Origin: a virus
Reading direction: 5' to 3' (one strand)
IMG/VR virus record: IMGVR_UViG_3300038962_000198
Location: 1 to 61,781 of that record
DNA length: 61,781 nt
Shown here: piece by piece, positions 51,025 to 59,809 of the stretch
How the letters are laid out: every line of letters begins with the position of its first letter
Position numbering within the stretch: the first letter of the stretch is position 1
Position numbers and translations under genes: made by a program
Notes under the pieces: model-generated
Told to the model about the DNA's origin: nothing
Database searches by the model: none
The model's input: only the letters and a program-made list of their open reading frames with translations

Positions 51025-51423
51025 TTAAAATGGGACTTCTTCGGTTTCAGCACCTACAGATGCGTTGGAGCTGGATTGAGGCTTATTGTTTTTGTTACCA
51101 CCGGGAGTGAGATTTATTTTCTCAGCAACCATAGTAAGTTTACTACGTTTATCACCCTCTTCTGTTTCCCACTTATTAAGTTTTAGTCGTCCCACCACCA
51201 TCAAATGTCGACCTTTAACTAGATATTCATTAAGAGATTCTGCTTGCTTGCCCCAAATAGTAACATCCACAAAGGTTGTTTCTTCTTGGCGATCAGAATC
51301 CTTGGACCAAATACGGTTAGAGGCAATTACAACGTCGGTAACGGGGGTTCCACTAGGAGTAAATCTAAGCTCACTATCTCTGGTTAAACGACCGCTGATG
51401 ACTACTTCATTTAGATCACTCAT
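51025..51423 (-). CDS. ssb: Single-stranded DNA-binding protein
   Basis: 132 residues. The OB fold opens NEVVISGRLTRDSELRFTPSG, with FVDVTIWGKQAESLNEYLVKG and VGRLKLNKWE, all typical of bacterial SSB. A short disordered tail rich in Asn, Ser and Gln leads to an acidic tip ending EEVPF, matching the DDIPF-type tail that binds replication partners. Ends 39 bases before a strong terminator. Confidence 0.95.
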   Translation of the reverse strand: MSDLNEVVISGRLTRDSELRFTPSGTPVTDVVIASNRIWSKDSDRQEETTFVDVTIWGKQAESLNEYLVKGRHLMVVGRLKLNKWETEEGDKRSKLTMVAEKINLTPGGNKNNKPQSSSNASVGAETEEVPF

Positions 51424-51432
51424 TTAAATCTC

Positions 51433-51660
51433 CTACTTTAATAGATTGCGATATCTCAAAGCCTTTCTTGCGAGACGACGTGCGTACGTAGAACCGTGAG
51501 TCCGAACAAGCTTGCGAAATTCACCTGCCTTATCCGTATTGGCAAAGCAGGCCGTTGTACACTTGGCACTTGTTTCGCCAACGGCAAATTTGTTGAGAGT
51601 TTTAACACCGCATTTGCTAGATAATAGCAGGTTCCAGTCGGTAGTAGTCGTGTCCTTCAT
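51433..51660 (-). CDS. Small hypothetical basic protein
   Basis: 75 residues, with Cys at 17, 34 and 38 and a basic C-terminal helix rich in Arg and Leu (RTHGSTYARRLARKALRYR). It has GGAGGAG just before the ATG, a strong ribosome binding site, and a promoter-like TATAAT upstream. It precedes ssb by 9 bases. Function not known. Confidence 0.6.
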   Translation of the reverse strand: MKDTTTTDWNLLLSSKCGVKTLNKFAVGETSAKCTTACFANTDKAGEFRKLVRTHGSTYARRLARKALRYRNLLK

Positions 51661-51719
51661 GTTCTCCTCCTTTGTCTTGGGTTGTAATGATGACTGACTA
51701 ATCTTGATGCCGATGCAAT

Positions 51720-51751
51720 ATTATACTCGCCTTTTTCCTGAAGAGGGTCAA
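51720..51751 (-). promoter_or_regulatory. Promoter-like sequence upstream of the ssb operon
   Basis: The minus strand has TTGACC at 51751-51746 and a perfect TATAAT at 51725-51720. The spacing, 20 bases, is longer than usual for a sigma-70 promoter, so it is either weak, activator-dependent, or read by a different sigma factor. It lies about 60 bases before the start of the small basic protein gene, and the 105-base gap holds no gene. Confidence 0.45.
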
Positions 51752-51765
51752 AATTTTGAAAATTT

Positions 51766-52875
51766 TTATAAAGTTGTTACTTCAATCTCATCAGAATCAC
51801 CTATTGTGCCCACCCCTACTATTACAGACGTTTCTCTTTGGCCGTTATCTACCCCTACATTAGTTATCGGATAATACAAGGTATTGTAATTACCAGCTGG
51901 ACGATCTTTAAATAGTAGATAATTACCATCGGTATTATTTAATAACGAAATAGATGCCATTCTGCCAGATTCTGCCCCTGCTTCAGTTTGGCGACCCATA
52001 GCTATTACAAAAGATTCCTGATTATTCCCATCTATTGTTTTTGTTCCCCAGCTACCACTTGAAGTATGGTCTGTCCAATTAGTGAGTCTACCCGTAGCAT
52101 TAATAGCAGGAGCATCGTCAAGATTTAAACTAAATACATAGGAATAACGAGTATTAACCGTTTCGGAGTCAAGATTTTTGAAGGCTATATCTGTTCCACT
52201 AGACATGTTTTGTACGATAGAAAATGGGATAGATTTAACATCATGTATATCGGCCGCGTATCTAGCTCCGGTTGCTACTAACGCCGTGTCTACTAGCAAT
52301 CCTAATGTGGTTGGAGCGGTGGCATCGGATGATTTTGAGGCTGCTAGAACTAAAGTTGTACCACCAGTATTTTTTACATCATGAGTATGTATGATGTTGT
52401 TGGTTGTAGTTGAACGAAGGGTTGTGTCTACACTACTACAATAATCAATACCACTAACTAATCCGCCGCTTACTCCTGAATAAGATAGGTCAATAGCAAA
52501 ACATTGCCCATAGTGAGTAGTTTCTGCATTGCCACCGTTATAGATTCTTTTTCTATAAACACCAATACTTTGTGTAGGTGAAGGAGCAGTAAATTGTCCT
52601 ATGTGACAGACATATTGTCCTGAACTGTTAGTATCGTGCCTTTGATTTTCAGATCCCACAAGATCCCCTCCACCTCCTTGGAAAGCAAATTTGGTTCCAC
52701 CGGAATTATTACCGGGGCTCTTGCAGTTTACCCATGCTAGCATTACGTATTCGTTACCAGCTACCATTTTGTCAGCGTCTAATAACGTGCCTTGTAATAC
52801 CCAGTCGCTTGAGGTTGTGCTTTCTTCTGTAGCTTTTTCTTGATATATAAACTTCAGTTTGTTAGTAATAGCCAT
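51766..52875 (-). CDS. Putative tail fibre or surface virion protein
   Basis: 369 residues, beta-prone and rich in Asn, Thr, Ser and Gly; no signal peptide, membrane segment or enzyme motif. It looks like two halves of jelly-roll-like repeats (VAGNEYVMLAWVNCK and later TDGNYLLFKDRPAGNY, YPITNVGVDNGQRETS). Such proteins are common among phage fibres. It lies next to the DUF1501 gene, 17 bases downstream of it. Confidence 0.5.
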   Translation of the reverse strand: MAITNKLKFIYQEKATEESTTSSDWVLQGTLLDADKMVAGNEYVMLAWVNCKSPGNNSGGTKFAFQGGGGDLVGSENQRHDTNSSGQYVCHIGQFTAPSPTQSIGVYRKRIYNGGNAETTHYGQCFAIDLSYSGVSGGLVSGIDYCSSVDTTLRSTTTNNIIHTHDVKNTGGTTLVLAASKSSDATAPTTLGLLVDTALVATGARYAADIHDVKSIPFSIVQNMSSGTDIAFKNLDSETVNTRYSYVFSLNLDDAPAINATGRLTNWTDHTSSGSWGTKTIDGNNQESFVIAMGRQTEAGAESGRMASISLLNNTDGNYLLFKDRPAGNYNTLYYPITNVGVDNGQRETSVIVGVGTIGDSDEIEVTTL

Positions 52876-52892
52876 ATTATATTCTCCGTTTT

Positions 52893-54167
52893 TTAAATTA
52901 ATTCCTCTAAAGGGTCTCGATGCTCTAATAAATAGTTGGGTCGTCCCGTATTGTCTACGATTACTTGTGATGTGGTATCAATACCTAAACCATGATATAA
53001 TGTAGCACAAATTTCTTGCATATGTACGGGCCTATCTGATGCACGTTCACCTAATTTGGTGGTAGATCCAATCACTTGGCCATGATGAAAACCACCACCG
53101 GCCAATAAAGCACATGAAACTTGTGGCCAATGATCACGACCAGCGTCTTTGTTAATCTTAGGGGTACGACCAAACTCACCCCACACCACTACTGTCACAT
53201 CGTCTAGCATACCACGCTGTTCTAAGTCTTCTACTAGGGCAGACACACACTGATCTAATTTTGGGCCATGATCACGTACTAAATCAAAATTAGCTGAATG
53301 ACTATCCCAGCGACCATAAGATAATGAAACGGATCTAGCACCGGCTTCTACTAATCGTCGTGCTATGAGAAGGTGTTCATTTACCGTAGGTGCGCCATCA
53401 TATTGATATTTAAATGGCTTGCCATCACCATATCTTTCTCTAATTTTTGGATCTTCTTTTGATAAGTCTAAAGCATCAAGTAATTTATTAGAAGTAAGAA
53501 CATTAAATGCTTCTTCATTAAATGTATTGGTATTATTTAAAACTGTAGTGATACCACCCAATGTTGTTAAAAGATTTTTTCTATTAACAAATCTATCTTG
53601 TTCAATTTTAAGAATCAGATCGTCTATCATATCGCTATTTGGCTGAAACGCTTTATGTGCATCGCCTAAATAGCCAGCAGACCCTACTTCTGACCATGGT
53701 TTGTGCTTGGTAGGTTCTGCTAGTCCTATCGTAATCGGAACCGCCGCATCTATAGGATCTAATATTTTAGACGCAGCCGATCCTATGGCAGGATATTTTT
53801 GTGATCCAATTCCATCATCTCGCCCCCATCCGCTCATACATTGATATCCATCATGAGACCCTTTACATCCTACGACAGAACGAATAGCAGTAAATTTATC
53901 AAACATGGATGCAATTTTAGGAAAACATTCACCAATCTGAATACCTGCCACATTTGTAGAAATGGGTTTAAATTCTCCTCGAATTTCTGAAGGAGCATCT
54001 TCTTTAATATCCCACATATCTTGATGTGGAGGACCGCCTGCTAAAAATATATTAATAACCGCTCTATGTTGTGTGTTATTTTCATTTTGTGCTTGTAAAA
54101 CCTGAGGCATAGACAATATACCAAAAGCACCAACGGATAGAAAGTTGCGCCGCGATAAGTTTAGCAT
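52893..54167 (-). CDS. DUF1501 family protein with Tat signal
   Basis: 424 residues, full length for the family. The N-terminus SRRNFLSVGAFGIL (5-18) is a twin-arginine (Tat) signal peptide, cleavage probable near residue 26. Family landmarks follow: INIFLAGGPPHQDMWD, a SEIRGEFKPI segment, a long middle, SYGRWDSHSANF, VVWGEFGRTP with GRDHWP, and DRPVHMQEICATLYHGLGI. DUF1501 proteins belong to the alkaline-phosphatase/sulfatase-like superfamily, function not determined, and are abundant in planctomycetes. The folded product would be exported through the host membrane. No frameshift is visible, so it is likely functional. Confidence 0.92.
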   Translation of the reverse strand: MLNLSRRNFLSVGAFGILSMPQVLQAQNENNTQHRAVINIFLAGGPPHQDMWDIKEDAPSEIRGEFKPISTNVAGIQIGECFPKIASMFDKFTAIRSVVGCKGSHDGYQCMSGWGRDDGIGSQKYPAIGSAASKILDPIDAAVPITIGLAEPTKHKPWSEVGSAGYLGDAHKAFQPNSDMIDDLILKIEQDRFVNRKNLLTTLGGITTVLNNTNTFNEEAFNVLTSNKLLDALDLSKEDPKIRERYGDGKPFKYQYDGAPTVNEHLLIARRLVEAGARSVSLSYGRWDSHSANFDLVRDHGPKLDQCVSALVEDLEQRGMLDDVTVVVWGEFGRTPKINKDAGRDHWPQVSCALLAGGGFHHGQVIGSTTKLGERASDRPVHMQEICATLYHGLGIDTTSQVIVDNTGRPNYLLEHRDPLEELI

Positions 54168-54179
54168 AGCTTTACCTCT

Positions 54180-54578
54180 TTATAATTCATAATATTTTTC
54201 ACCATTATATACGGTAAAATTGTCATCATCGTTAAATAGATCGGCTTGTTCTAATTCTTCTTCATTAAGGGTAAATCCTACTTCTTTTATAGCTTTAATA
54301 ACTTTTCCTCCCGTGGTCATATATTTAAACCAGCCTAGATGACGGCGAACCACCCTTTTTAAAACAAGTTCTTCGTCCAACGTGGGTGTGTTTACGACCT
54401 CTTGACGTTCTTCTCTAGACTTTTTACACCCCTTAATTAAACGAATAAGAGTTACAGAAATTTTACCAATTAAAATAAGCGTGGCTGGATCTACAAAGAC
54501 TTCTTCGGTTTCTCTACCTTTATTATAAGCTTTGTTATAGATTTTTGTAGTTAGAACATTTTCTACATACAGATTCAT
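54180..54578 (-). CDS. Hypothetical protein
   Basis: 132 residues. The middle has a hydrophobic PATLILIGKISVTLIRLI stretch next to a basic patch (KGCKKSREERQE), and the C-terminal part is a helical domain with GGKVIKAIKEVGFTL. It could be weakly membrane-associated. It precedes the DUF1501 gene by 12 bases; no known family. Confidence 0.5.
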   Translation of the reverse strand: MNLYVENVLTTKIYNKAYNKGRETEEVFVDPATLILIGKISVTLIRLIKGCKKSREERQEVVNTPTLDEELVLKRVVRRHLGWFKYMTTGGKVIKAIKEVGFTLNEEELEQADLFNDDDNFTVYNGEKYYEL

Positions 54579-54627
54579 ATCTAGCTCCTATATGTTAGCA
54601 GCATTATAAAATCCCCATAATAAAAAA

Positions 54628-54655
54628 GGGGAGTAGGAGATACCTCCTACCCCCC
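54628..54655 (-). terminator. Intrinsic terminator after the 211-residue protein gene
   Basis: On the minus strand GGGGGGTAGGAG and CTCCTACTCCCC form a near-perfect hairpin of 12 base pairs with loop GTAT, followed directly by TTTTTT. It lies 22 bases past the stop codon at 54678. Confidence 0.88.
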
Positions 54656-54677
54656 AGAGTAATTATCTAATATTTAA

Positions 54678-55313
54678 TTAGTTGCCACCAAATGTAGCTG
54701 CCTCATCAGAAGGTAAAGTTCCCGTAGGAATGTCGCTTCTGTTGACTTCACCACCCTTACGTTGCGTAAGCGTGTACAATACGTTCAACAACGAACGAAT
54801 CATAACCGATTCATACTTAGTAAGAGAGTAGGGCTGATGGCGACTATCTACACGAGTAAGCTCAACAAACAAGTTGTCAAGAGCAGCAATGAAGCTGCGA
54901 GCCGCATCGTTAGGACAATTTTGTGGATTAAGCTGTGGGATATCAATATCATTACCAGTTAAATCCCAAGTAACCGTTCTATTAACACCAACAGGCATTA
55001 AAACGTTATCTTGGGTCAGGGCCACATCGTTGTAATCATCAGCTACAGCACGAGTAGTATCTGCTGCTTGAGTTTCCAGCTCTTCTAAAGTAAGAGCATC
55101 AGGATTGTAGGTAATATTCTCAAGAGTATCACCAATTTTTTCGATTTCAGTTACCATATAACGGTTAAGAGCATTATTCCAGCCAGACTGTGACTTGAAC
55201 TCTTGCCGCACCGTTAATTGCTTTCTAAACTTAATGATTTCAGATAAAATAAAGTGAATGCCAAGATTTGGAAATTCGGTATTTGCGCCTTTAAATGTAT
55301 TCTGCGCTGCCAT
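54678..55313 (-). CDS. Hypothetical, possibly abundant virion protein
   Basis: 211 residues with mixed helices, no signal peptide and no recognisable motif. GGGAGG lies before the ATG and a strong terminator follows, so it is a well-expressed single unit, as structural proteins often are. Most distinctive are WDLTGNDIDIPQLNPQNCP and SMxxLNVLYTLTQ-like helices near the end (SLLNVLYTLTQRKGG). Function unknown. Confidence 0.5.
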   Translation of the reverse strand: MAAQNTFKGANTEFPNLGIHFILSEIIKFRKQLTVRQEFKSQSGWNNALNRYMVTEIEKIGDTLENITYNPDALTLEELETQAADTTRAVADDYNDVALTQDNVLMPVGVNRTVTWDLTGNDIDIPQLNPQNCPNDAARSFIAALDNLFVELTRVDSRHQPYSLTKYESVMIRSLLNVLYTLTQRKGGEVNRSDIPTGTLPSDEAATFGGN

Positions 55314-55355
55314 AACAATACCTCCCTTAATTTAAAGTTGTGTGTAAATCACTTG

Positions 55356-57737
55356 TTAAAACTCAAAGCCCATACGTTTCATGAACTGTGTTTTAACCCA
55401 CTTCTCTACTGACTCTGCAACTTCTTTATACCCCAAAACATTAAACTCACCTCTTTTTAGACGAGCTATAGCTTGTTTGTATAAAAATCCTATCATTGCT
55501 TCGTGATATAAAATATGACGATTAATAGTCGCGCTAGATACTCGCTTTAAAAATTGATTTTGCACATAACTGTCTATAGCATCAGCTGCTTTAGTTTGGC
55601 TATTTACTTTAAATGGTGCTGATTTTTTAGTAACAATAAGTCGGTCACGCTTGAGTAGTTCTACAGCTTCTTTATATAAATGGGCATAAAATGCCAGCTC
55701 TTCTACTCGTTCTCCATCGGACCTTTTCAATTCCATAAAATCTTTAATGCGGTCACTGGCCTCGGGAAATGTAGGCTCTTGAATACAATCTAATACTCGG
55801 TCACAATCGCTTTCTAAAGGCCGTGTCGGTTCTTTCTTCTTAGTATCAGAATGAGAAACATTAATGTGGTCCTTGTCATCGATAGTGTTATAAATGTTAA
55901 AGTCTATGTCTTTCGTGGTTGTTTTGAGGTCGTCAATTTTACTATCTATTTCCTGTTTAAGGTTATCAATCTTAGAGTCAAAAATTGAACCTAATCTATC
56001 TTCAAGATAATCAGCCAAACCTCTGAGATCTTTCTCATTGCCTACATCATTAGGCTTGGATTGTGGAGGTGGAACAGGACTGTCTTGTTCGTCGGTCTTT
56101 CCTTCCCATACATCATCAATCATATCTATTACCCTTTTCCTTCCTCTTATTTTCCAGTATAGTCCTAAAATCCCTACCAATCCTCCCGTTGCTGTCCCTC
56201 CAAATAGCCAGCCCAAAAGATTACGTTGACTTTTAACCTCAACTGTTTTACGTTCTAGGTCATAGTTATCATTCGTCAATCCGTCAATAAGGTTCCCTTT
56301 TTGGCTCAATTCGCTCTTTAGGATATCGATTTCACCAAGCTGAGTATCTATATCTCCTTTAAGGATGCTAATCAAATTTTCTAAACCAAGAATAGATTGG
56401 TTGTCTAACTCTCTAGCAGACTTTACAACGTCTATATCTTTCTTAAGTTGTGTTAAAGCGCCTTCTTTTTCCTCAATACTGGTAGATAACGAGTCTCTTT
56501 CCTGTGTTAGGCTTTCTATAGTGGTGTTTTGTTCTACCAAAGATGTATTCAAATCTTTCACCTTTTGGACTAATCCGCCAATTTCACCTTTTAAACTTTC
56601 AATAGTCGATTTATACTCTTCGAGCTTTTTATTAGTATCTGGCGCAAAATCTTTGCCGAAATTTGGTGGCAATACTCCATACGGGTTATTATTATCATTA
56701 CCTTCTGGCGGCGCAGGAGAAGGTCCAGAGGGTGGTGGAGTATTAGGATCAATAATAGGAGGGCAACGCCCACCGGGACATCTCACCTGCATTATTATAC
56801 CCCACTCAACAATCTCTACGCTGGGATATCCCGTTGGAAATGTAACAGATTTTTGCCATCCAGTCCTATTCCAGTCTTGCAAATAATAGCAGCCATTAAT
56901 TCCTCTTGCGTAAATTGCTTTACGGGTAACAACCGTAACCGTAGAGCTATGGTCGCCTTGACTAGAATACGTTGGAGCGTTGGACTCTTTTGTGTTGACA
57001 TATTCCCAATGATCAGGAACCTTAGCGATGAATAAATCGGGTTCGCTAGCAGCATACTCCCAATCTTCGGGAATATTCGTCGTATCATATGCAGCCTCAC
57101 CTTTAACGGCACGTAGGAAATTACCAATATGGATAGCTCCCCCTTTACTGTTTTCGATTCTCCATGTCAGAACTGCACAGAGATATGTATCACCATCAAT
57201 AACAGTATAAACACCCGATCCGCTTTGACCTCCCAGTGGAGGCGGTGTAAACAACACTCGGTTTTTAGACGCTTCTGAAAGTGCATGACCTTCCCACAAT
57301 TGGAGCCATCTAGCCCGAGGACAACCTGCGGATGCTATATAGTCGTCTTTATGCACTACATGATCAGCAGGGGCTAAGGGTACGATCCGTGGAGGAAATT
57401 CTCCAAACAAAGCTTTCTCAATACGAATAATTGCAAAGTCTTTGACGCTTCTATCGTTGTGAGACTTCCAGATAATTGTGCCGGGAAGTTTTTGCGTCTT
57501 TCTTCCATATCTAAAAAATTCACATGTGGCTGTTTTGTTTGACCCCACAACATGCGCATTTGTTAAAACATAAACATGTGTCTTATCAGAAGCAATTGAG
57601 GTTCCACTACCCGCAGAGCTAGATACTCGTACTCGACAAGAAGCCTCACCAATTTCGTTAAGACTTAAAAATTTCGCTTGTGCCATAGACACACACAAGG
57701 TAAAAAACAACACAAAAGAAAGGATTAAAGATCTCAT
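55356..57737 (-). CDS. Membrane-anchored trypsin-like protease with long coiled coil
   Basis: 793 residues from ATG 57737, chosen over 57758 because AGGTGA lies 6 bases before it. Domain order: signal peptide (1-20); trypsin-like domain with H62 (TNAHVV), D100 (VKDFAII), S172 (GQSGSG); a Pro-rich hinge around residues 335-365; a coiled coil of about 140 residues; a membrane segment (LFGGTATGGLVGILGLYW); a basic stop and a cytoplasmic-side region with further helices and two related 60-residue parts (KEAVELLKRDRL and KQAIARLKRGEF). The layout places the protease outside and the tail inside the cytoplasmic membrane. Not a known phage family to me. Confidence 0.8.
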   Translation of the reverse strand: MRSLILSFVLFFTLCVSMAQAKFLSLNEIGEASCRVRVSSSAGSGTSIASDKTHVYVLTNAHVVGSNKTATCEFFRYGRKTQKLPGTIIWKSHNDRSVKDFAIIRIEKALFGEFPPRIVPLAPADHVVHKDDYIASAGCPRARWLQLWEGHALSEASKNRVLFTPPPLGGQSGSGVYTVIDGDTYLCAVLTWRIENSKGGAIHIGNFLRAVKGEAAYDTTNIPEDWEYAASEPDLFIAKVPDHWEYVNTKESNAPTYSSQGDHSSTVTVVTRKAIYARGINGCYYLQDWNRTGWQKSVTFPTGYPSVEIVEWGIIMQVRCPGGRCPPIIDPNTPPPSGPSPAPPEGNDNNNPYGVLPPNFGKDFAPDTNKKLEEYKSTIESLKGEIGGLVQKVKDLNTSLVEQNTTIESLTQERDSLSTSIEEKEGALTQLKKDIDVVKSARELDNQSILGLENLISILKGDIDTQLGEIDILKSELSQKGNLIDGLTNDNYDLERKTVEVKSQRNLLGWLFGGTATGGLVGILGLYWKIRGRKRVIDMIDDVWEGKTDEQDSPVPPPQSKPNDVGNEKDLRGLADYLEDRLGSIFDSKIDNLKQEIDSKIDDLKTTTKDIDFNIYNTIDDKDHINVSHSDTKKKEPTRPLESDCDRVLDCIQEPTFPEASDRIKDFMELKRSDGERVEELAFYAHLYKEAVELLKRDRLIVTKKSAPFKVNSQTKAADAIDSYVQNQFLKRVSSATINRHILYHEAMIGFLYKQAIARLKRGEFNVLGYKEVAESVEKWVKTQFMKRMGFEF

Positions 57738-57741
57738 AATT

Positions 57742-57963
57742 TCACCTGCTGTTGTCAAGAGTTAAACCATTGCTTTGGACGAATTGTGTTATGATGTCCT
57801 CTATGCTATGTACATGATTCCAATAGTTTATTGATCCTCGACTCCATTCTTGCTGGCCATTCACCTCCTTTGGATAGAAAACATTAGCTATATCTTCAGC
57901 TAAAAACTTATAGTCGTCTACGTTTTTAGTATTATTAGTATCCATGGTCTGTTTCAGGAACAC
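57742..57963 (-). CDS. Small hypothetical protein
   Basis: 73 residues from GTG 57963, which has AGAAGG 6-7 bases upstream; an ATG at 57945 is the alternative and has no ribosome binding site. Acidic, with a helical FLAEDIANVFYP segment. Its stop is 4 bases before the protease start codon, and its start overlaps the upstream gene. Confidence 0.5.
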   Translation of the reverse strand: MFLKQTMDTNNTKNVDDYKFLAEDIANVFYPKEVNGQQEWSRGSINYWNHVHSIEDIITQFVQSNGLTLDNSR

Positions 57964-58291
57964 ATTTACCTTCTTTTTCTATATAGCCCTTATTACAGTT
58001 AGGAGGATATCCAGCTACTTTGTCTGCATGAGACGATAACGTGGAGGCTGTTGCTACAATAGCAGTAGCGCTATAGCCTTTTTCATACATCCAATCTGTA
58101 ATAACTTTAATATCGCTAGTGTCAAAATATATATTATTTTTCGTAGCCTTTTGAGAAAATTTTTCTGGGCCTTCTATCGCAACGCCTTGTTTAATAGCCT
58201 TTTTTTTGGCATCTGGACCAGTGTAACATTTACCTTTATTTCCCCATTTGTAACCGCTTTTTTGATTTTCTGTGCATTTTTTTAGAGGCAT
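57935..58291 (-). CDS. Hypothetical protein with Lys/Trp/Gly N-terminal motif
   Basis: 118 residues. The N-terminus CTENQKSGYKWGNKGKCYTG, followed by KKKAIKQGVAI, is a motif I have seen repeatedly in small proteins of tailed phages, where it often stands before other domains. The middle is a helical unit (ITDWMYEKGYSATAIVATAS). The C-terminus has another Cys pair (PPNCNKGY, GKCVPE). Function not known. Confidence 0.55.
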   Translation of the reverse strand: MPLKKCTENQKSGYKWGNKGKCYTGPDAKKKAIKQGVAIEGPEKFSQKATKNNIYFDTSDIKVITDWMYEKGYSATAIVATASTLSSHADKVAGYPPNCNKGYIEKEGKCVPETDHGY

Positions 58292-58361
58292 TATTATTCC
58301 CTTCTGTCTTATAAGTCTTAGATTTTAGCGAAACCTCATTAATTTATACACCAGATTAAAG

Positions 58362-58838
58362 CTATTTTGCTAATATATAACCACATGCTTTTTCAATAAG
58401 ATCTCTAGAAGAATAGGTTTTACTGTCTCCGTATCCATATTTTAAGTGTATATTATGGGCATTGCAAAACTCTACTTCAGGAGTACAGGCTGAATTAGGA
58501 TCTCTGTCTCCCCCGTTGAAAAAATAAAAATTACACCCCTTTGTTGAGCTTGAGCATGTCAACATCATATGATTATGAATAGAAGATAGGCTTTGTAATA
58601 TGCTAGTGTCTTGATCAATAGACAAAAAGGCTTGATCTACATATTGAATATGTTGTACGATATAGCATCTAGCCACTTCGTCTAAGAATGGAACAGATTT
58701 TTTTAATTTTACTTGATGATCATTATTAACTATTGCTATTAATAGACAGTTAGGATATTCTAGTTTAATCTCTTGCATCATACTAATATGTCCCGGATGA
58801 ATGGGATTGAAATATCCTGATACAATACATATATTCAT
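58362..58838 (-). CDS. Cytidylyltransferase-like nucleotidyltransferase
   Basis: 158 residues. FNPIHPGHISMM with H14 and H17 is the HxGH motif of the HIGH-type nucleotidyltransferases; SSRDLIEKA near the C-terminus is the second conserved motif (family form: S-x-R/T-x-I). It is related to the TagD and HldE C-terminal groups that activate glycerol-3-phosphate or heptose-1-phosphate. Next to an HddA-like kinase and an epimerase, so sugar activation is likely. Confidence 0.75.
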   Translation of the reverse strand: MNICIVSGYFNPIHPGHISMMQEIKLEYPNCLLIAIVNNDHQVKLKKSVPFLDEVARCYIVQHIQYVDQAFLSIDQDTSILQSLSSIHNHMMLTCSSSTKGCNFYFFNGGDRDPNSACTPEVEFCNAHNIHLKYGYGDSKTYSSRDLIEKACGYILAK

Positions 58839-58858
58839 TTAATCACCTTTCTATTATT

Positions 58859-59809
58859 TTAAACGGTGTTCAATAATATATTCGACACACCCTCTGTTTC
58901 TAATGAAAAGTCTAGCACTTGCGTTTTAAATATCTCCTTTGCTTTTTTTATGGAGTGGAGAGACCCTATAGCCAATACGAATCCGCTTCCTCCACTTCCT
59001 AGTAACTTAAACCCGTAAAATTTATGCCTTATTAATATTGTTGAAATTTCCTCTACCTGAGAAGTAGTAATGAGGTCAGAAAAAGATTTTTTGATTTCCC
59101 AACTTTTTAATAATAACTTACCTATAGCAGGAACATCTTCAGATTTAAAACAATTAAGTGATTCGCGAGCTATGGATAATAAATCTATTTTATTTTTGTT
59201 TTCGTGAGACTTAGGGATTTCATTATTTGTTCTTTGACCGTTGGTATAAATCAATATCATACGCCTAGATAGGTAATTTATAAATTCTTCTGAAATAGAA
59301 AGCGGTTTAACATAAAACGTTCCATCTGTTTTAATTTCAATTATATTAAAACCACCATACGTAGCCCATATTTGATCTTGGATTCCACCACTCTCATTTA
59401 ATATATGTCTTTCTATTTCAATAGCAATTTGAGAGATAGCTTTATTATTTAAGTCTGGTTTCAATGCCTTAATCAACGAAACGCAAAAGGCAGAAGAGCC
59501 TCCTAGTCCTGTTCGAGATGGAATGTCAGAAAAAAAATGTAAGTCTACAGAATCTTTTATATTAAAATATTTTAAAGTTTCTCTAATAAGTGGATGTTGA
59601 ATGTCTTTAATTTGCGTTGGAGTTTCCAATTGAGAATATGCGATTACACTATTATCCGACACTATAGGAGGTCTAAACCTAAAAGACGTATAGATATACT
59701 TGTCTATAGTGGATCCTATTATTAACGAACCATGATCCCTGTAGAAGGATTCATAGTCAGTCGACCCCCCAAACAATGATATCCTAAATGGTGCTCTAGT
59801 AATAATCAT
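58859..59809 (-). CDS. GHMP kinase, HddA-like (D-glycero-D-manno-heptose-7-phosphate kinase type)
   Basis: 316 residues. RAPFRISLFGGSTDY (5-19), IGSTIDKYIY and the ATP loop SRTGLGGSSAFCVSL are the HddA-type signature; GGIQDQIWATYGGFN follows, and the C-terminal LLGSGGSGFVLA is GHMP motif 3. It would phosphorylate a heptose 7-phosphate or similar sugar at C1, a step towards NDP-heptose. It is in one transcript with the epimerase (stop and start adjacent) and the nucleotidyltransferase. Substrate not proven. Confidence 0.85.
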   Translation of the reverse strand: MIITRAPFRISLFGGSTDYESFYRDHGSLIIGSTIDKYIYTSFRFRPPIVSDNSVIAYSQLETPTQIKDIQHPLIRETLKYFNIKDSVDLHFFSDIPSRTGLGGSSAFCVSLIKALKPDLNNKAISQIAIEIERHILNESGGIQDQIWATYGGFNIIEIKTDGTFYVKPLSISEEFINYLSRRMILIYTNGQRTNNEIPKSHENKNKIDLLSIARESLNCFKSEDVPAIGKLLLKSWEIKKSFSDLITTSQVEEISTILIRHKFYGFKLLGSGGSGFVLAIGSLHSIKKAKEIFKTQVLDFSLETEGVSNILLNTV

